Positions 9,220 to 18,048 of a stretch of 33,838 nucleotides of DNA are shown in pieces (the first letter of the stretch is position 1; each line of letters opens with the position of its first letter). Origin of the DNA: an uncultured SAR86 cluster bacterium (GTDB lineage Bacteria > Pseudomonadota > Gammaproteobacteria > Magnimaribacterales > D2472); NCBI GenBank assembly GCA_902515155.1, contig CABXTT010000012.1, forward strand, positions 1 through 33,838, read 5' to 3'. The notes below the pieces were generated by a model, which saw only the letters and a list, made by a program, of their open reading frames with translations, ran no database searches and was not told the DNA's origin. The position numbers were made by a program, and so were the translations under genes.

Positions 9220-10509
9220 TTGAATAATATAAATAAATCACTTGAGCTTTTTAAAGAAGCAGAATTGTTAATGCCTGGTGGTGTAAATTCTCCTGTAAGA
9301 GCATTTAAAAATATTAACGGCAACCCTATTTTTTTTGAAAAAGCTAAAGGAGCTTATTTATATGATGCTGATGGTAATGAGTATATTGACTACATTGGGT
9401 CATGGGGGCCAATGATAATGGGCCATTCTCACCCTAAAATAGTTGAGGCGGTAAAAAATCAAGTTGAATTAGGAACAAGTTACGGAGCTCCAACCGGTCT
9501 TGAATCAGACGTTGCTAGGCTTATAAAAAAATGTATCCCGAGTATAGAAAAAATTAGAATGGTCAATTCTGGAACTGAGGCGACTATGAGTGCAATAAGG
9601 CTAGCCCGAGGATATACAGGAAGGAATAAAATTATAAAATTTGATGGTTGTTATCACGGACATGTTGATTCGCTTCTTATAAAGGCTGGATCAGGGGTTT
9701 CAACTTTTGGTCTTCCTGATTCTCCAGGCGTTCCGGATGATTTAGCAAAACATACCTTAAGCTCACCTTATAACGACATCGATGCATTTGTTGTAGCTTT
9801 TAATTCAGTAAAAGATGATCTTGCAGCAGTAATTATTGAGCCTATTGCTGGAAATATGGGTTTTGTTCCAGGCGAGCTTAAATTTTTACAAACTTTGAGA
9901 GAATTGACCTCTAAGAACAATTCATTATTAATATTTGATGAAGTAATGAGTGGCTTTAGAGTTTCTCTTGGTGGAGCACAAGAAATATTTGATATAGCTC
10001 CAGACCTAACAACACTTGGCAAGGTTATTGGAGGCGGCCTTCCTGTTGGAGCTTTTGGTGGAAAAAAAGAAATCATGGACTGCTTGTCTCCTATTGGGCC
10101 TGTATATCAAGCAGGAACTCTTTCTGGAAATCCATTAGCTATGGCAGCAGGATCTAGTCTCTTAAATCTAATCATCGAAGAGAATCCCTATCAAGAATTA
10201 GAAAATCATGCTTCTATGCTATTAGTTGAAATGAGAAATATCATGAATTCTGCAGGAATCCCATTCTCCACTAATCAAATTGGCGGAATGTTCGGTTTCT
10301 TCTTCTCTGAAAAACTTCCTAAAAATATAGAAGAAGTCTCAGAAACTGATGATAATTTATTTTCTAATTTTCTTAACTCCTGTATGAATAATGGAATTTA
10401 CTTTGCCCCTTCAAAATACGAGGCAGGATTCATCTCATTCATGCACAAAGAATTAGAAATTGATAAAACATTAGGTATAGTTAAAGATATTATAAAAAAA
10501 GGGATTTAA
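9220..10509 (+). CDS. hemL: Glutamate-1-semialdehyde 2,1-aminomutase
   Basis: PLP enzyme that converts glutamate-1-semialdehyde to 5-aminolevulinate, the second step of the C5 haem pathway; 429 aa, near full family length. Diagnostic segments are MPGGVNSPVRAF, NSGTEATMSAIRLARG, GCYHGHVDS and FDEVMSGFR, with the PLP Schiff-base lysine at Lys268 in LGKVIGGGLPVGAFGG. The start is a TTG at 9220: an in-frame stop (TAA 9217-9219) directly precedes it and no closer ATG fits the conserved N-terminus. An 8-codon ORF (ATG 9193 to TAA 9219) overlaps the hemG stop and ends against this TTG, which may allow translational re-initiation. The pfkB-family gene begins 1 base after the stop. Confidence 0.96.
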   Translation: MNNINKSLELFKEAELLMPGGVNSPVRAFKNINGNPIFFEKAKGAYLYDADGNEYIDYIGSWGPMIMGHSHPKIVEAVKNQVELGTSYGAPTGLESDVARLIKKCIPSIEKIRMVNSGTEATMSAIRLARGYTGRNKIIKFDGCYHGHVDSLLIKAGSGVSTFGLPDSPGVPDDLAKHTLSSPYNDIDAFVVAFNSVKDDLAAVIIEPIAGNMGFVPGELKFLQTLRELTSKNNSLLIFDEVMSGFRVSLGGAQEIFDIAPDLTTLGKVIGGGLPVGAFGGKKEIMDCLSPIGPVYQAGTLSGNPLAMAAGSSLLNLIIEENPYQELENHASMLLVEMRNIMNSAGIPFSTNQIGGMFGFFFSEKLPKNIEEVSETDDNLFSNFLNSCMNNGIYFAPSKYEAGFISFMHKELEIDKTLGIVKDIIKKGI

Positions 10510-10510
10510 T

Positions 10511-11512
10511 ATGAAGTATGACATCAGCGCTCTTGGAAATGCACTAGTAGATACACAATACAAAGTTGATCATGATTTTTTAAACAGTTTTGGTCTTGAA
10601 GCAGATGCGATGACTCTTGCTTCATCTGAAGAGCAAGCTCCAATACTAAAGAAATTAATTGAAATAGGATCTGAATCAATGTCAGACTGTGGTGGCTCAG
10701 CCACAAACTCTTTAGTTGCGGCTGCAAATTATGGCTCTAATTGTCATCATGTTTGTCGGGTGGCTGATGATGAAGATGGCAAAAAATATCTTGATAGCCT
10801 CAGATCGGCAGGAGTTAAGCATATAGGTGTAAGTGAAGAGAATACTGATATGCCAACAGGAAAATGTTTAATTTTAGTAACTCCTGATGCAAAAAGAACG
10901 ATGATTAGCATGTTAGGTGTTAGTGCTTTCTTGGGTTCATCTGATATTGATTATGATGTAGTGCAAAACTCTAAGATCTTTTATATTGAAGGTTACATGG
11001 TAACGAGTGATGACAATTTTAATGCGGTGATATCTGTTTTAGAAAATCTCAAAGCAAGTGAAACCTTAAAAGCTCTCTCATTATCTGATGCTGGAATAGT
11101 TCATGGGTTTAAAGAAAAGTTTGATCTAATAGAGTCCTATGGAATAGATATGATATTTTGTAATGACGATGAGGCTATAGCATTTTCTGGAAAGGACAGC
11201 TTTGACGATGCTGTCGAATTCTATAAGTCTAAATCCTACATGACAGCTATAACAAAAGGCTCAGAAGGAAGTGTTGTAATAGAGAACAATAATGTTCATC
11301 TAACAAAAGCAGAGGAAATAATTCCAATTGATACTAATGGAGCAGGTGATATGTTTGCAGGTTCTTTTATGCATGCTTACCTTGAGGGTCATGATATTCA
11401 AACTTGTGCAAAGTTTAGCAACTATGCTTCTTCAAGAGTTGTTGAAACGTTTGGGCCTAGATTGGATGCTAAAGGATATTCAGAAGTTTTAAATAAATTA
11501 AAAAAAAGCTAG
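10511..11512 (+). CDS. PfkB-family sugar/nucleoside kinase (adenosine kinase-like)
   Basis: Ribokinase-superfamily kinase, 333 aa. GGSATNSLVAAANYG near the N-terminus is the substrate/lid region and DTNGAGDMFAGSF is PfkB signature 2, with the catalytic base Asp280. The overall pattern (MPTGKCLILVTPDAKRTM, then LGVSAFL) resembles the adenosine kinase-like branch widespread in proteobacteria, whose substrate is often untested. The start codon lies 1 base after the hemL stop, and GGG about 7 bases before the ATG is a weak ribosome-binding site. It is probably the last gene of the hemG-hemL transcript; 58 bases then separate it from dksA. A nucleoside or sugar substrate cannot be fixed from sequence alone. 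Confidence 0.85.
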   Translation: MKYDISALGNALVDTQYKVDHDFLNSFGLEADAMTLASSEEQAPILKKLIEIGSESMSDCGGSATNSLVAAANYGSNCHHVCRVADDEDGKKYLDSLRSAGVKHIGVSEENTDMPTGKCLILVTPDAKRTMISMLGVSAFLGSSDIDYDVVQNSKIFYIEGYMVTSDDNFNAVISVLENLKASETLKALSLSDAGIVHGFKEKFDLIESYGIDMIFCNDDEAIAFSGKDSFDDAVEFYKSKSYMTAITKGSEGSVVIENNNVHLTKAEEIIPIDTNGAGDMFAGSFMHAYLEGHDIQTCAKFSNYASSRVVETFGPRLDAKGYSEVLNKLKKS

Positions 11513-11556
11513 CTAATTTGGTCAGTATCTGATACTTTCACAGCCCTAAAAAACAA

Positions 11557-11562
11557 TATAAT
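11557..11562 (+). promoter_or_regulatory. Candidate -10 box (TATAAT) of dksA
   Basis: A perfect TATAAT ends 8 bases before the dksA ATG (11571). Initiation 6-8 bases downstream falls at or just before the ATG, predicting a leaderless or near-leaderless mRNA. The -35 region is weak (for example TACTTT at 18-base spacing). It lies in the 58-base gap between the PfkB kinase and dksA, so dksA probably starts its own transcript. Confidence 0.5.
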
Positions 11563-11570
11563 TCTTTTTA

Positions 11571-12173
11571 ATGGTCGTAAAAAAAACTAAGGCTACAAAA
11601 AAAACAGTAAAAAAAGCTCCAGTAAAAAAAGCTTCAGTTAAAAAAGCACCTGTAAAAAAATCACCTATAAAAAAATCACCTATAAAAAAAGTAACTGCTA
11701 AAAAAGCACCAAAGAAAGTTGTTGTTAAAAAAACTAATAAAGCCCCCTCAACCATAGCTAATAATAAATCCAAAATTGCGCCTTATAAGCCAAAGAAGAA
11801 AGAAAAGTATATGAGTGCTGCAATGAAAAAACATTTCATAGCAGTTCTTCTTTTGTGGAAAGAGCACCTGAAAGATGAAATGAAGAAAACTTTTGATCAT
11901 CTTAAAACTAAAGGTGAAACTTACGCTGATCCCGTCGATAGAGCTTCTCAAGAAGAAGAATTTGCTTTTGAATTAAGAACAAGAGACAGAGAAAGAAAGT
12001 TAATAAGTAAAATTGCTACTTCGATTGAACAAATTAAAAATGATGATTATGGCTGGTGTGAATCGTGTGGAGATGAGATTGGAATTAAAAGACTAGAAGC
12101 CAGGCCAACTGCTACACATTGTATTGACTGTAAAACACTTGACGAGATTAAAGAAAAACAGCTAAATGGCTAA
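11571..12173 (+). CDS. dksA: RNA polymerase-binding regulator DksA with lysine-rich N-terminal tail
   Basis: DksA binds the RNA polymerase secondary channel and, with ppGpp, tunes promoters in the stringent response. From about residue 68 (APYKPKKKEKYM) to the end the protein follows E. coli DksA closely: the coiled-coil tip carries the two acidic residues in DPVDRA (Asp120, Asp123), RDRERKLI follows, and the zinc finger is CESC (163/166) plus CIDC (184/187). It is 200 aa against 151 in E. coli; the extra length is an N-terminal tail of KKxPx pentapeptides (residues 14-48), very basic and resembling bacterial histone H1-like proteins. The start ATG is preceded by TATAAT. It heads a run with pcnB, a deoxynucleoside kinase, acs and a lipoprotein. 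Confidence 0.95.
   Translation: MVVKKTKATKKTVKKAPVKKASVKKAPVKKSPIKKSPIKKVTAKKAPKKVVVKKTNKAPSTIANNKSKIAPYKPKKKEKYMSAAMKKHFIAVLLLWKEHLKDEMKKTFDHLKTKGETYADPVDRASQEEEFAFELRTRDRERKLISKIATSIEQIKNDDYGWCESCGDEIGIKRLEARPTATHCIDCKTLDEIKEKQLNG
11610..11714 (+). repeat. 15-bp tandem repeat encoding KKxPx pentapeptides in dksA
   Basis: Seven in-frame units of 15 bases encode KKAPV, KKASV, KKAPV, KKSPI, KKSPI, KKVTA and KKAPK. Each begins with an A-rich run for Lys-Lys, and the two KKSPI units are nearly identical at the DNA level. The array can in principle expand or contract by slippage in units of five residues without breaking the frame. Confidence 0.9.
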
Positions 12174-12196
12174 TATCTTTAATTTTTCGAACTAAT

Positions 12197-13432
12197 TTGA
12201 TAGATAACAAAAAGATAAGCAAATTTGCTATATCTGTTGTAGATGATCTCCAGAAAAATAATTTTCAAGCTTATTTAGTCGGCGGATGTGTCCGAGATGC
12301 ACTTTCGGGTATCGAGCCTAAAGACTTTGATATAGCTACAAATGCAACACCTGAGCAAGTGCGCAAAATATTTAAAGCATCAAGAATTATAGGTAAAAGA
12401 TTTAGATTAGTTCATGTATTTAATAGGTCTGAACTTCTTGAAGTAGCTACATTCAGATCAGGTGATAATGATAAAAATGATCCTGATAATCTCATTACAG
12501 ACTCCTCTGGGAAAATAATCAGAGACAATATTTGGGGAACTCTTGAACAAGATTGTAAAAGAAGAGATTTCACAGTAAATGCTCTCTACTATTGCCCAAT
12601 TTCTAAAAAAATAGAGGATTATAATAATGGACTAAAGCACATCCATAAAAAAATTATTGTTTCTATTGGAGATCCACAAAGAAGATTTGAAGAGGATCCA
12701 GTAAGAAGCCTGAGGGCCATTAGATTTAGTAATAAACTCAATTTTAAAATTGATAACCCTATTAAAGATGCTATATATGACAAAGGCCATCTTCTTTCTA
12801 ATATTTCAAATGCAAGAATGTTTGATGAATTTTGTAAGATTTTTCTCAATGGCATGGGAGAGAAAAACTTTATTAAGTTGTGTTCCTTTAATCTTAATAA
12901 GTACTTAATAATTTCAAGGCCAGAAAAAAATGATTTCTCTAACGACGTCATATTACAAGCCCTTAAAAATACTGACGATCGTGTTAAAAACCAACAATCT
13001 ATTACGCCAGGATTCCTAATGGCAGCATTATTATGGCCAACTTTATTAGAAAAATGTTCAAGGGATGGGGAGATAAATATCAGAAAATTTTTTAGATCTA
13101 TGGACGGAGTTCTTAGAAACCAGCAGAAATTGACTGCAGTACCAAGAAAATTTTCTAGTTATATAAAGGATATATGGATTCTTCAATTAAAACTTCATAG
13201 CAGAATTGGTAGCCAGCCATATAAAACTCTAAGGCATCCTAGATTTAGAGCAGCATATGATTTCTTATTGGTCAGAGAAAGAGCGGCTAATGATAAAAAT
13301 GGTCTTGGCAAATGGTGGACTGATTTTCAAAAGAATGATGACTCCTTGAGAGGATCAATAATAGCTCAAATGAAAGAAAAGAATGATGAAGAATCATCTA
13401 AAAAATTTGGCTTCTATAACGAGTTGAGATAA
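12197..13432 (+). CDS. pcnB: Poly(A) polymerase I
   Basis: Adds poly(A) tails to RNA 3' ends, which promotes decay. The nucleotidyltransferase head is clear: YLVGGCVRDALSGIEPKDFDIAT carries the catalytic Asp pair, and RRDFTVNALYY and RRFEEDPVRSLRAIRF follow. The segment IIGKRFRLVHV matches the signature that distinguishes poly(A) polymerase from CCA-adding enzymes. It is 411 aa, shorter than E. coli PcnB (465), mostly at the C-terminus, though the RERAAND-type end is kept. The start is a TTG (12197) 23 bases after dksA with no visible Shine-Dalgarno sequence. The dksA-pcnB order is common in gammaproteobacteria; folK, the usual next gene, is absent. Confidence 0.94.
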   Translation: MIDNKKISKFAISVVDDLQKNNFQAYLVGGCVRDALSGIEPKDFDIATNATPEQVRKIFKASRIIGKRFRLVHVFNRSELLEVATFRSGDNDKNDPDNLITDSSGKIIRDNIWGTLEQDCKRRDFTVNALYYCPISKKIEDYNNGLKHIHKKIIVSIGDPQRRFEEDPVRSLRAIRFSNKLNFKIDNPIKDAIYDKGHLLSNISNARMFDEFCKIFLNGMGEKNFIKLCSFNLNKYLIISRPEKNDFSNDVILQALKNTDDRVKNQQSITPGFLMAALLWPTLLEKCSRDGEINIRKFFRSMDGVLRNQQKLTAVPRKFSSYIKDIWILQLKLHSRIGSQPYKTLRHPRFRAAYDFLLVRERAANDKNGLGKWWTDFQKNDDSLRGSIIAQMKEKNDEESSKKFGFYNELR

Positions 13433-13459
13433 TCTAGAATAAAAATATAAACTTTAAAA

Positions 13460-14125
13460 ATGAAGCCAGCTATTAAAGAAGTACCTCTTCCTAAATACAT
13501 CGCAATTGAAGGACCTATTGGTGTTGGAAAAACTACTTTAGCAAACAAGATTGCTGAAACTTTTAATTACGATGCTTTTTTAGAGCAGCCTGCAGAAAAT
13601 CCTTTTTTAAAAAACTTTTATAGAAACCCTAGTCAATCTGCCTTAGCCACACAACTATTTTTCTTGTTCCAGAGAATGCAGCAAATTCAGGATTTAAAAC
13701 AAAGAAGTCTTTTTGAAACAGTTCGAGTGGCTGATTTTTTAATTGAAAAAGATAGGCTTTTTGCAGAAGTTACTCTTTCTATGGAAGAAATGGACTTATA
13801 TGACAAAGTCTATGATCACCTTACCCTTGATGCTCCAACTCCAGATCTTGTGATTTACCTTCAAGCGCCAATAGATGTTCTTAAGGATAGAATTACAAAG
13901 AGAGGCAATATTAATGAGCAGTACCTTACTCTTGAGTACTTAGAGAAATTAAACGATGCTTATTCAAGATTTTTTCTAGATTATAACAATGCCCCACTCT
14001 TAATCATTAATGCTGCAGATATTAATTTGGAATCAAATGAAGGTGATTATGAATCATTAATAACAACCATTATGTCGAATCCAAAAGGTAAAAATTTTAT
14101 CAACCCACAGCCCTCAATTATTTAA
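13460..14125 (+). CDS. Deoxynucleoside kinase (dNK family)
   Basis: Salvage kinase phosphorylating deoxynucleosides to their monophosphates, 221 aa. The N-terminal P-loop is IAIEGPIGVGKTTLANKI, a Glu follows in FLEQP, QLFFLFQRMQQ forms the substrate-side helix, EKDRLFAE is the family DR motif, and the lid region has ITKRGNINEQYLTLEYLEKL. This is the deoxyadenosine/deoxyguanosine kinase-like branch; the preferred base cannot be read off. It lies 27 bases after pcnB, a position where many gammaproteobacteria have folK and then this kinase and panBC; those neighbours are missing here. No Shine-Dalgarno sequence is visible before the ATG. Confidence 0.88.
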   Translation: MKPAIKEVPLPKYIAIEGPIGVGKTTLANKIAETFNYDAFLEQPAENPFLKNFYRNPSQSALATQLFFLFQRMQQIQDLKQRSLFETVRVADFLIEKDRLFAEVTLSMEEMDLYDKVYDHLTLDAPTPDLVIYLQAPIDVLKDRITKRGNINEQYLTLEYLEKLNDAYSRFFLDYNNAPLLIINAADINLESNEGDYESLITTIMSNPKGKNFINPQPSII

Positions 14126-14138
14126 TTAAGTTTTTTAA

Positions 14139-16067
14139 ATGGTAGATAAGATTTATAAACCCCAAACCGAATCTACTAATATTCACATTAAAAATATTCA
14201 AGAGTACGAAGACTTATACAATCAATCAATTAAAAATCCCTCAGAATTCTTCGGTAAATTAGCAAAAAATGATTTGCATTGGATTAAAGATTTTGAAACT
14301 ACACATAATAATAAATTCTCTGATGCTAAATGGTTTGAAAGTGGCAAAATTAATGTAAGTCAAAATTGTATTGATAGGCATCTTGATGATCATGCAAATA
14401 AAACTGCTTTGATATGGGAGGGAGATGACCCAAATGATTCTAACGAATTATCATTTCAGGAGCTTCATGACGAAGTATGTAAATTTGCAAATGTTTTAAA
14501 GGATTTAGGAATAAAAAAAGGATCAAGGGTTTGTATTTATATGCCAATGATCGTTGAAGCAGCTTTTGCAATGCTTGCTTGTACTAGAATAGGAGCCGTT
14601 CATTCTGTAGTTTTTGGTGGTTTTTCACCAGAATCTCTAAAGGATAGGATTCTTGATGCTGATTGTAAGATAGTCATTACGGCAGATGAAGGGCTGAGAG
14701 GAAGTAAAAAAGTACCCTTAAAAACAAATGTTGATGAGGCGCTCAAAAGCTGTCCAGATGTAACAAATACTTTGGTTGTAAGGAGAACTGGTGGTGAGAT
14801 TTCTTGGGATGACAAAAGAGATGTATGGTATGACGAATTATCAAAAAATGCTGAAACCTCATGTGAACCAGAACCTATGGACTCAGAAGATCCTCTTTTT
14901 ATACTTTACACTTCAGGCTCAACTGGAAAACCAAAAGGAGTGTTGCATACTACAGCAGGTTATTTGTTGGGTGCTCATTTAAGTTTTAAATATCTTTTTG
15001 GTATTAGGTCTGAAGATAAATATTGGTGTACAGCTGATGTTGGTTGGATAACCGGTCATACATATATTTTATATGGCCCTTTATCTAATGGGGCTACAAC
15101 CTTAATGTTTGAAGGAGTACCAACCTATCCTTCTGCATCAAGATGCTGGGAAATATGTGATAAACATCAAATAAACATTTTTTATACTGCCCCAACAGCA
15201 ATAAGAGCACTTATGGCTCAAGGCGATGAGCCTGTTTTAACAACAAAAAGGAATAGTCTAAGAATTCTTGGAACTGTCGGTGAGCCAATAAATCCTGAAG
15301 CATGGGATTGGTATTACAGTGTTGTTGGTCAGTCTAAATGTGAAATTATTGATACTTGGTGGCAAACAGAAACTGGATCAGTTCTTATATCTCCAATTGC
15401 TGGCATTACTCCAACAAAACCAGGCTCTGCTACTCTTCCCTTTTTTGGAGTTAAGCCTGCTCTTTATGATGAGCATGGTAATTCACTTGAAGGTTCTTGC
15501 TCAGGGAACCTAGTCATTGAACAATCATGGCCTAGTCAAATCAGAAGCATCTATGGAGATCATCAAAGAATGATCGATACATATTTTTCTATGTATCCAG
15601 ATATCTATTTCACTGGTGACGGTGCACGAAGGGATGATGATGGTTATTACTGGATAACTGGAAGGGTTGATGATGTCCTTAATGTTTCAGGCCATAGACT
15701 TGGAACAGCTGAAATCGAAAGCGCACTTGTCCTTCATTCAAAAGTCGCTGAAGCAGCCATAGTTGGATTTGATCATCCGATTAAAGGTCAAGCTATATAT
15801 GCATTTGTAACTCTAATGTCTGGTGAAGATTTTAATGACGAACTTAGTAATGAACTAAAGCAATTTGTTTCAAGAGAAATAGGATCAATAGCTAGGCCTG
15901 AACTTATACAAAATGCTCCTGGTCTTCCAAAAACTAGATCTGGAAAAATAATGAGAAGAATTTTAAGAAAAATTGCTGAAGATGATTTAACGAATCTTGG
16001 TGATACAACTACACTTGCTGATCCATCTGTTGTTGATTCTTTAATAGAAAATAAACAAAGCCTATGA
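14139..16067 (+). CDS. acs: Acetyl-CoA synthetase (AMP-forming)
   Basis: Activates acetate to acetyl-CoA via acetyl-AMP, allowing growth on or scavenging of acetate. It is 642 aa, full length. ANL-superfamily motifs are present: [15 protein letters not shown] (phosphate loop), the TWWQTETG acetate-pocket region, [17 protein letters not shown], and [11 protein letters not shown] with the catalytic and regulatory lysine at Lys603. That lysine is the one acetylated by Pat-type enzymes in relatives; no acetyltransferase or sirtuin gene is nearby. It starts 13 bases after the deoxynucleoside kinase and overlaps the next lipoprotein gene by 4 bases (ATGA). Confidence 0.96.
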   Translation: MVDKIYKPQTESTNIHIKNIQEYEDLYNQSIKNPSEFFGKLAKNDLHWIKDFETTHNNKFSDAKWFESGKINVSQNCIDRHLDDHANKTALIWEGDDPNDSNELSFQELHDEVCKFANVLKDLGIKKGSRVCIYMPMIVEAAFAMLACTRIGAVHSVVFGGFSPESLKDRILDADCKIVITADEGLRGSKKVPLKTNVDEALKSCPDVTNTLVVRRTGGEISWDDKRDVWYDELSKNAETSCEPEPMDSEDPLFILYTSGSTGKPKGVLHTTAGYLLGAHLSFKYLFGIRSEDKYWCTADVGWITGHTYILYGPLSNGATTLMFEGVPTYPSASRCWEICDKHQINIFYTAPTAIRALMAQGDEPVLTTKRNSLRILGTVGEPINPEAWDWYYSVVGQSKCEIIDTWWQTETGSVLISPIAGITPTKPGSATLPFFGVKPALYDEHGNSLEGSCSGNLVIEQSWPSQIRSIYGDHQRMIDTYFSMYPDIYFTGDGARRDDDGYYWITGRVDDVLNVSGHRLGTAEIESALVLHSKVAEAAIVGFDHPIKGQAIYAFVTLMSGEDFNDELSNELKQFVSREIGSIARPELIQNAPGLPKTRSGKIMRRILRKIAEDDLTNLGDTTTLADPSVVDSLIENKQSL

Positions 16068-16450
16068 AAAAACTCTTAGCTATATTTCTTCTATTTATTT
16101 TTGTTGGTTGTTCAGCGTCTCCAAAAAAAATGGAGGAACTATATGCAGACAAAACTTCATATTACTCACCAGCTGAAACAATAAAGTGTATGCAAATGGC
16201 TCCACCCCAAAGACCGACGCCAATAAATAAAAAGGGGGAAACCAGAGAAAGTTATGATCAAAACGATTGTTATGACGACCTACTCTTAAAAGATCAAAGA
16301 GAGCTAGAGTTTTCTTTTGGCAAATCTAAAATAGTCCTTGAAAATAAAAAGGAGGTAGAAAAATTGCCTGATGCTAAAAAAGATTCTATTGATGATATAG
16401 ATATAGATGCCATAGAAGAAAAAGTTATAAAGAAAACAAAAAAAGACTAA
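16064..16450 (+). CDS. Small lipoprotein of unknown function
   Basis: A 128-aa lipoprotein: the signal [16 protein letters not shown] has a clean lipobox (FVGC, Cys16). I do not recognise the mature part. It has two further cysteines (IKCMQM and NDCYDD) that could form a disulfide, a proline-rich MAPPQRPTP stretch and a highly charged C-terminal tail (about residues 85-128) rich in Asp, Glu and Lys and probably disordered. The start overlaps the acs stop as ATGA, so translation is probably coupled. The stop overlaps the end of the convergent MBL gene. No Shine-Dalgarno sequence. Confidence 0.75.
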   Translation: MKKLLAIFLLFIFVGCSASPKKMEELYADKTSYYSPAETIKCMQMAPPQRPTPINKKGETRESYDQNDCYDDLLLKDQRELEFSFGKSKIVLENKKEVEKLPDAKKDSIDDIDIDAIEEKVIKKTKKD

Positions 16451-16458
16451 GTTTTTTT
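16438..16458. terminator. Possible bidirectional AT-only terminator between convergent genes
   Basis: Seven A's (16438-16444), a 7-base loop (GACTAAG) and seven T's (16452-16458) form a perfect inverted repeat across the overlapping stop codons of the lipoprotein gene and the MBL gene. Either transcript would end in a U-tract. The stem has no G-C pairs, so intrinsic termination would be weak at best. Confidence 0.3.
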
Positions 16459-17244
16459 ATATGAACCTTTATCTTTTTTAGCCTTTTTCTCGTCAATAAG
16501 TTTTATCAAATGTGCTTCTAAACTAAATTTAGCTATTGGGTGAAGTTGTTCAGAAACATCATCATAGACAAGTTTAGTTAAAGCATCCAAACTAGCCTTG
16601 CCCTCCTCTTCAAGCTTTCGAAGAACTTTGCCTTCTCTGGATAGTCTATGTCTAATAATTGATTGGACAGTTTTTTTAGGCTCATAAATATAGTTACCAT
16701 GTCCAGGTGCAAAATAGTCTATCTCGAAATTTGATAACTTTTCTAGTGAATTAATGTAGCTAGTCATATTGCCATCTGGTGGACCTATGACAACAGTAGA
16801 CCCATCCATGATGTGATCACCTGTTAGAAGACATTTTATATCTCTTATAAGAAAGCATAGATGATTAGATGCATGTCCAGGTGTATGTATAACTTCAATT
16901 GTATATTCTTCAGTTTCTAATATGTCTTTGTCACTAAGAACGATATCTGGAATGAAAGTTTCGTCTTCCCATGTGGATTCACCATCGACCAATCTTCCAT
17001 ACATAGGAATATCAAGTAATTTAGATAGAGGTAATGCAGCAGGTGAGTGATCAGTATGGGTATGGGTTACTAGAATTCTTTTTATTTTTCCATCTGCTGT
17101 ATTAATTATTTCATCTATATGTTCTGAAATATTAGGGCCTGGATCTACTAACGTTACATCTTCTCTACCAATCAAATAAGTATTAGTTCCTCCTCCAGTA
17201 AAAATTCCTGGATTTGGCGCTGTTATTTTGGTTACAAGTTCCAT
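16447..17244 (-). CDS. MBL-fold metallo-hydrolase (LACTB2-like)
   Basis: Metallo-beta-lactamase-fold hydrolase, 265 aa. The metal-binding motif is THTHTDHSP, followed by the histidine of HTPGHASNH, the aspartate of LTGDHIMDG and a final histidine in APGHGNYIY. The C-terminal 65 residues (from RHRLSREGKVL) look like the winged-helix extension typical of LACTB2-type members, some of which are RNases and others thioester or lactone hydrolases; the substrate here is unknown. It starts 9 bases after the stop of the Nudix gene, so the two form a minus-strand pair. MBL-Nudix pairing recurs in proteobacteria and suggests a shared role in CoA or thioester housekeeping, which is inference. Confidence 0.85.
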   Translation of the reverse strand: MELVTKITAPNPGIFTGGGTNTYLIGREDVTLVDPGPNISEHIDEIINTADGKIKRILVTHTHTDHSPAALPLSKLLDIPMYGRLVDGESTWEDETFIPDIVLSDKDILETEEYTIEVIHTPGHASNHLCFLIRDIKCLLTGDHIMDGSTVVIGPPDGNMTSYINSLEKLSNFEIDYFAPGHGNYIYEPKKTVQSIIRHRLSREGKVLRKLEEEGKASLDALTKLVYDDVSEQLHPIAKFSLEAHLIKLIDEKKAKKDKGSYKKT

Positions 17245-17253
17245 ATAAATACT

Positions 17254-18048
17254 TTAGTGACTGTCATAATCTGTATCACCTGGAAGTAATCCAAACCATT
17301 TGCCGTTTTCTTTAAAAAATTTTGGCAATATAGGTGGAAAATCTTTATTGGTAAGTTTTTTTTGATCTTCTAATAATTTTGATGCTGAAGTATAACCTTC
17401 ACATTGTTGTAGGTTTTTAATTGTGGGCATTATCATCTGAAGTTCTCCTTTGAAAGCTTTTTCTAAAGCAACATTTGGATTAATCCATAGGCTATGTGTT
17501 AGCTCACTTCCATCATGTTCTCCTGTTTGATTCTCAGGCAAGTATGCTATGAAAAATCTGGTATCAAATCTTCTCTCTTCAATTTCTGGTGTTATCCAAT
17601 GTGAAAATGGAGCTAGGTTTGAAGTTGTCAATATCAAGTCTTCTTTTTTAAGAATTTCATACAAATTAATTTCATTTTTAAGAAGCCTTTCCCTGTAATT
17701 TTTATATTTTTCTTTTTCTTGAACATCTAAATCTAAATCGTCACCATTTCTTTTTCTAGCTAATAAAATACCAACTTCTTCAAAGCACTCTCTTATACAT
17801 GCAACCCAGTACGCAAGACCACCAGATTCAAGGCCAAGCTTAAGGGAAGCCTCTTTATCTGTAATGCCTTCACATAAATCAGCAATTTCTTGACTTGAAT
17901 CATCATCATCTATTTTACCGCCAGGGAAAACAAATAGATTTCCAAATGGGGGTCTTTTAGATCTTTTTACTATTAAGACTTCCATACCATCTTGAGAATC
18001 TCTAAGTATTAAAACTGTTGCTGCTGGAGTAAGTTTAAGTTTATTCAT
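17254..18048 (-). CDS. Nudix hydrolase, NUDT19-like
   Basis: Nudix pyrophosphohydrolase, 264 aa. FVFPGGKIDDDD is the start of the fold and CIRECFEEVGILLA is the metal-binding REUXEEXGU half of the Nudix box. Between them is an insertion of about 35 residues (EIADLCEGITDKEASLKLG...), so the canonical G-x5-E half is displaced. This split box is typical of the NUDT19/RP2 group, whose studied members hydrolyse CoA and acyl-CoA esters. The long C-terminal part (PFSHWITPEIEERRFDTRFFIAYLP) also fits that group. It is first in the pair with the MBL gene; its start is 32 bases from the divergent alpha/beta hydrolase. CoA substrate is inferred from family only. Confidence 0.83.
   Translation of the reverse strand: MNKLKLTPAATVLILRDSQDGMEVLIVKRSKRPPFGNLFVFPGGKIDDDDSSQEIADLCEGITDKEASLKLGLESGGLAYWVACIRECFEEVGILLARKRNGDDLDLDVQEKEKYKNYRERLLKNEINLYEILKKEDLILTTSNLAPFSHWITPEIEERRFDTRFFIAYLPENQTGEHDGSELTHSLWINPNVALEKAFKGELQMIMPTIKNLQQCEGYTSASKLLEDQKKLTNKDFPPILPKFFKENGKWFGLLPGDTDYDSH

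Noticed and set aside
11546-11773. Minus-strand 75-aa hydrophobic ORF opposite the dksA tail
   Set aside because: It is the Phe-rich antisense shadow of the Lys-rich repeats and has no independent support.
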